A DNA stretch of 64,000 bases from CAYLNK01 sp964384675 (lineage in GTDB: Bacteria; Acidobacteriota; Thermoanaerobaculia; UBA5066), in assembly GCA_964384675.1 (NCBI GenBank), contig CAYLNK010000003.1:1-64000 (forward strand), read 5' to 3'. A program made the position numbers and the translations under genes. This document shows, in pieces, positions 63,385 through 64,000 of this stretch. The notes under the pieces were generated by a model, which saw only the letters and a list, made by a program, of their open reading frames with translations, was not told where the DNA came from and made no database searches. Position 1 is the first letter of the stretch. Every line of letters starts with the position of its first letter.

Positions 63385-64000
63385 ATGTCACGAGGCTCGC
63401 CGGACCGGCTCTACGCGCCCCTCTTCTTCCTCTTCCTGCTGCTCCTGGTCGGCGCGGCGGCCTTCCTCGTCGTCCGCCCGTTCCTCACCGCGATCGCCTG
63501 GGCGGTGGTGGTGTCCGTCGCGTTCCAGCAGCCCTGGACCTGGGTGTCGCGACGGCTCGGAGCCCGCCGGACCCTCGCGGCGAGCGTCGCGACCCTGGCG
63601 ATCGCGATCCTGGTCCTGCTTCCGGGCTCGCTGCTCGCGTTGACGCTCGCCCAGCAGGGCGCGGACACGGTGCGGCGCTTCACGGACGAGGTGAAGAGCC
63701 GGAACATCCGCTCCGCCTCGGACCTGATCACCGAGCCGCACGTGGCGCGGGCGCTCGAGTGGATCCAGATGAAGGCCGGTGTGACGCCCGCGGAGGTCAT
63801 CGGGAAAGCGACCGAGGTCGCCAAGTCGGCCTCGACCGCGCTGGCCGCGTGGAGCGCGAACGCCGTCGTCAGCCTCCTCGACACGGCGATGACGTTCGTC
63901 GTGACCCTGTTCGTCCTGTTCTTCCTGTTCCGTGACGGGGCCGCGATCCAGGAGGCCGCCGCCGGGCTGCTGCCCGTGTCGGACGAGCGCCGCCACCACG
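63385..64000 (+). CDS. AI-2E-family transporter (partial, runs off the window)
   Basis: An open frame from ATG 63385 (after GAGGAG) to the window edge, 205 residues visible. The N-terminus has two close helices (APLFFLFLLLLVGAAAFLVV, FLTAIAWAVVVSVAF) and a third near residue 65-85. A soluble middle follows, then VTLFVLFFLFRDGAAIQEAA, typical of this permease family. The family includes the AI-2 exporter TqsA and Na+/H+ antiporter-like proteins; the substrate cannot be assigned. Confidence 0.85.
   Translation, partial: MSRGSPDRLYAPLFFLFLLLLVGAAAFLVVRPFLTAIAWAVVVSVAFQQPWTWVSRRLGARRTLAASVATLAIAILVLLPGSLLALTLAQQGADTVRRFTDEVKSRNIRSASDLITEPHVARALEWIQMKAGVTPAEVIGKATEVAKSASTALAAWSANAVVSLLDTAMTFVVTLFVLFFLFRDGAAIQEAAAGLLPVSDERRHH

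Overview
This is a 64-kb chromosomal window from a high-GC bacterium. The genes are tightly packed, mostly housekeeping, and often overlap by 4 nt (ATGA or GTGA). The cell looks diderm: there is a TonB/ExbB/ExbD system, an outer-membrane barrel, lipoprotein signals and lytic transglycosylases. A PilT twitching ATPase, an MglA-type GTPase, a CarD regulator and a VWA protein of the kind common in Acidobacteria point to Acidobacteriota. That placement is inference from gene content; no rRNA is present. Two runs of exactly 100 N (11526-11625 and 44376-44475), both inside tandem repeats, mark this as a draft scaffold.

Layout. 1-2.6 kb: riboflavin genes (ribD partial, ribE) and hemW. 2.6-7.8 kb: a glycan cassette (GT2, epimerase, DegT aminotransferase, PIG-V-like transferase, methyltransferase). 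Two inverted copies of an intergenic element (E1, E2) bracket its first three genes. 7.8-14.3 kb: membrane pyrophosphatase and a TPR-tonB-exbB-exbD-exbD operon split by a 58-bp tandem repeat array. 14.5-18.9 kb: VWA protein, TIGR04282-like transferase, nnr, tsaE. 18.9-23 kb: outer-membrane barrel, divergent NRAMP transporter with a PRC/MgtE_N/CBS partner, VanZ, tRNA-Leu. 23.1-27.8 kb: carD, a lipocalin-like protein, TPR protein, rarA, TlpA-like thioredoxin. 27.8-39.7 kb (minus strand): guaB, GT-C transferase, secA, M23 peptidase, comM, MltD-LysM, long MglA. 39.7-47.4 kb: DUF2520 dehydrogenase, then hrcA-grpE-dnaK-[57-bp array]-dnaJ-prmA-rsmE. 47.4-56.3 kb: ilvE, xdhC-mocA, pilT-recX-alaS, lytic transglycosylase, TPR-AIM24 protein. 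56.3-64 kb: phosphohexomutase, pgsA, trmB, ferredoxin, isocitrate dehydrogenase, CNNM/CorC protein, NUDIX-Rieske fusion, queG and the start of an AI-2E-family transporter.

The most interesting signals are in the DNA between genes. (1) E1 and E2 start at gene stop codons, and their terminal arms differ between copies yet still pair within each copy. (2) Two unrelated tandem hairpin arrays with nearly the same period (57 and 58 bp) each follow the abundant partner of a complex (dnaK, exbB) and precede the scarcer one (dnaJ, exbD). (3) Several genes without a Shine-Dalgarno have a -10-like hexamer ending exactly 6 nt before the start codon, which predicts leaderless mRNAs, and one divergent pair shares a palindromic -10. 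(4) The protein-level oddities are a NUDIX-Rieske fusion, an MglA with a tail of about 275 residues, a TPR-AIM24 fusion and two probable CTG starts. I found no CRISPR array, prophage, transposase or recognisable defence system.
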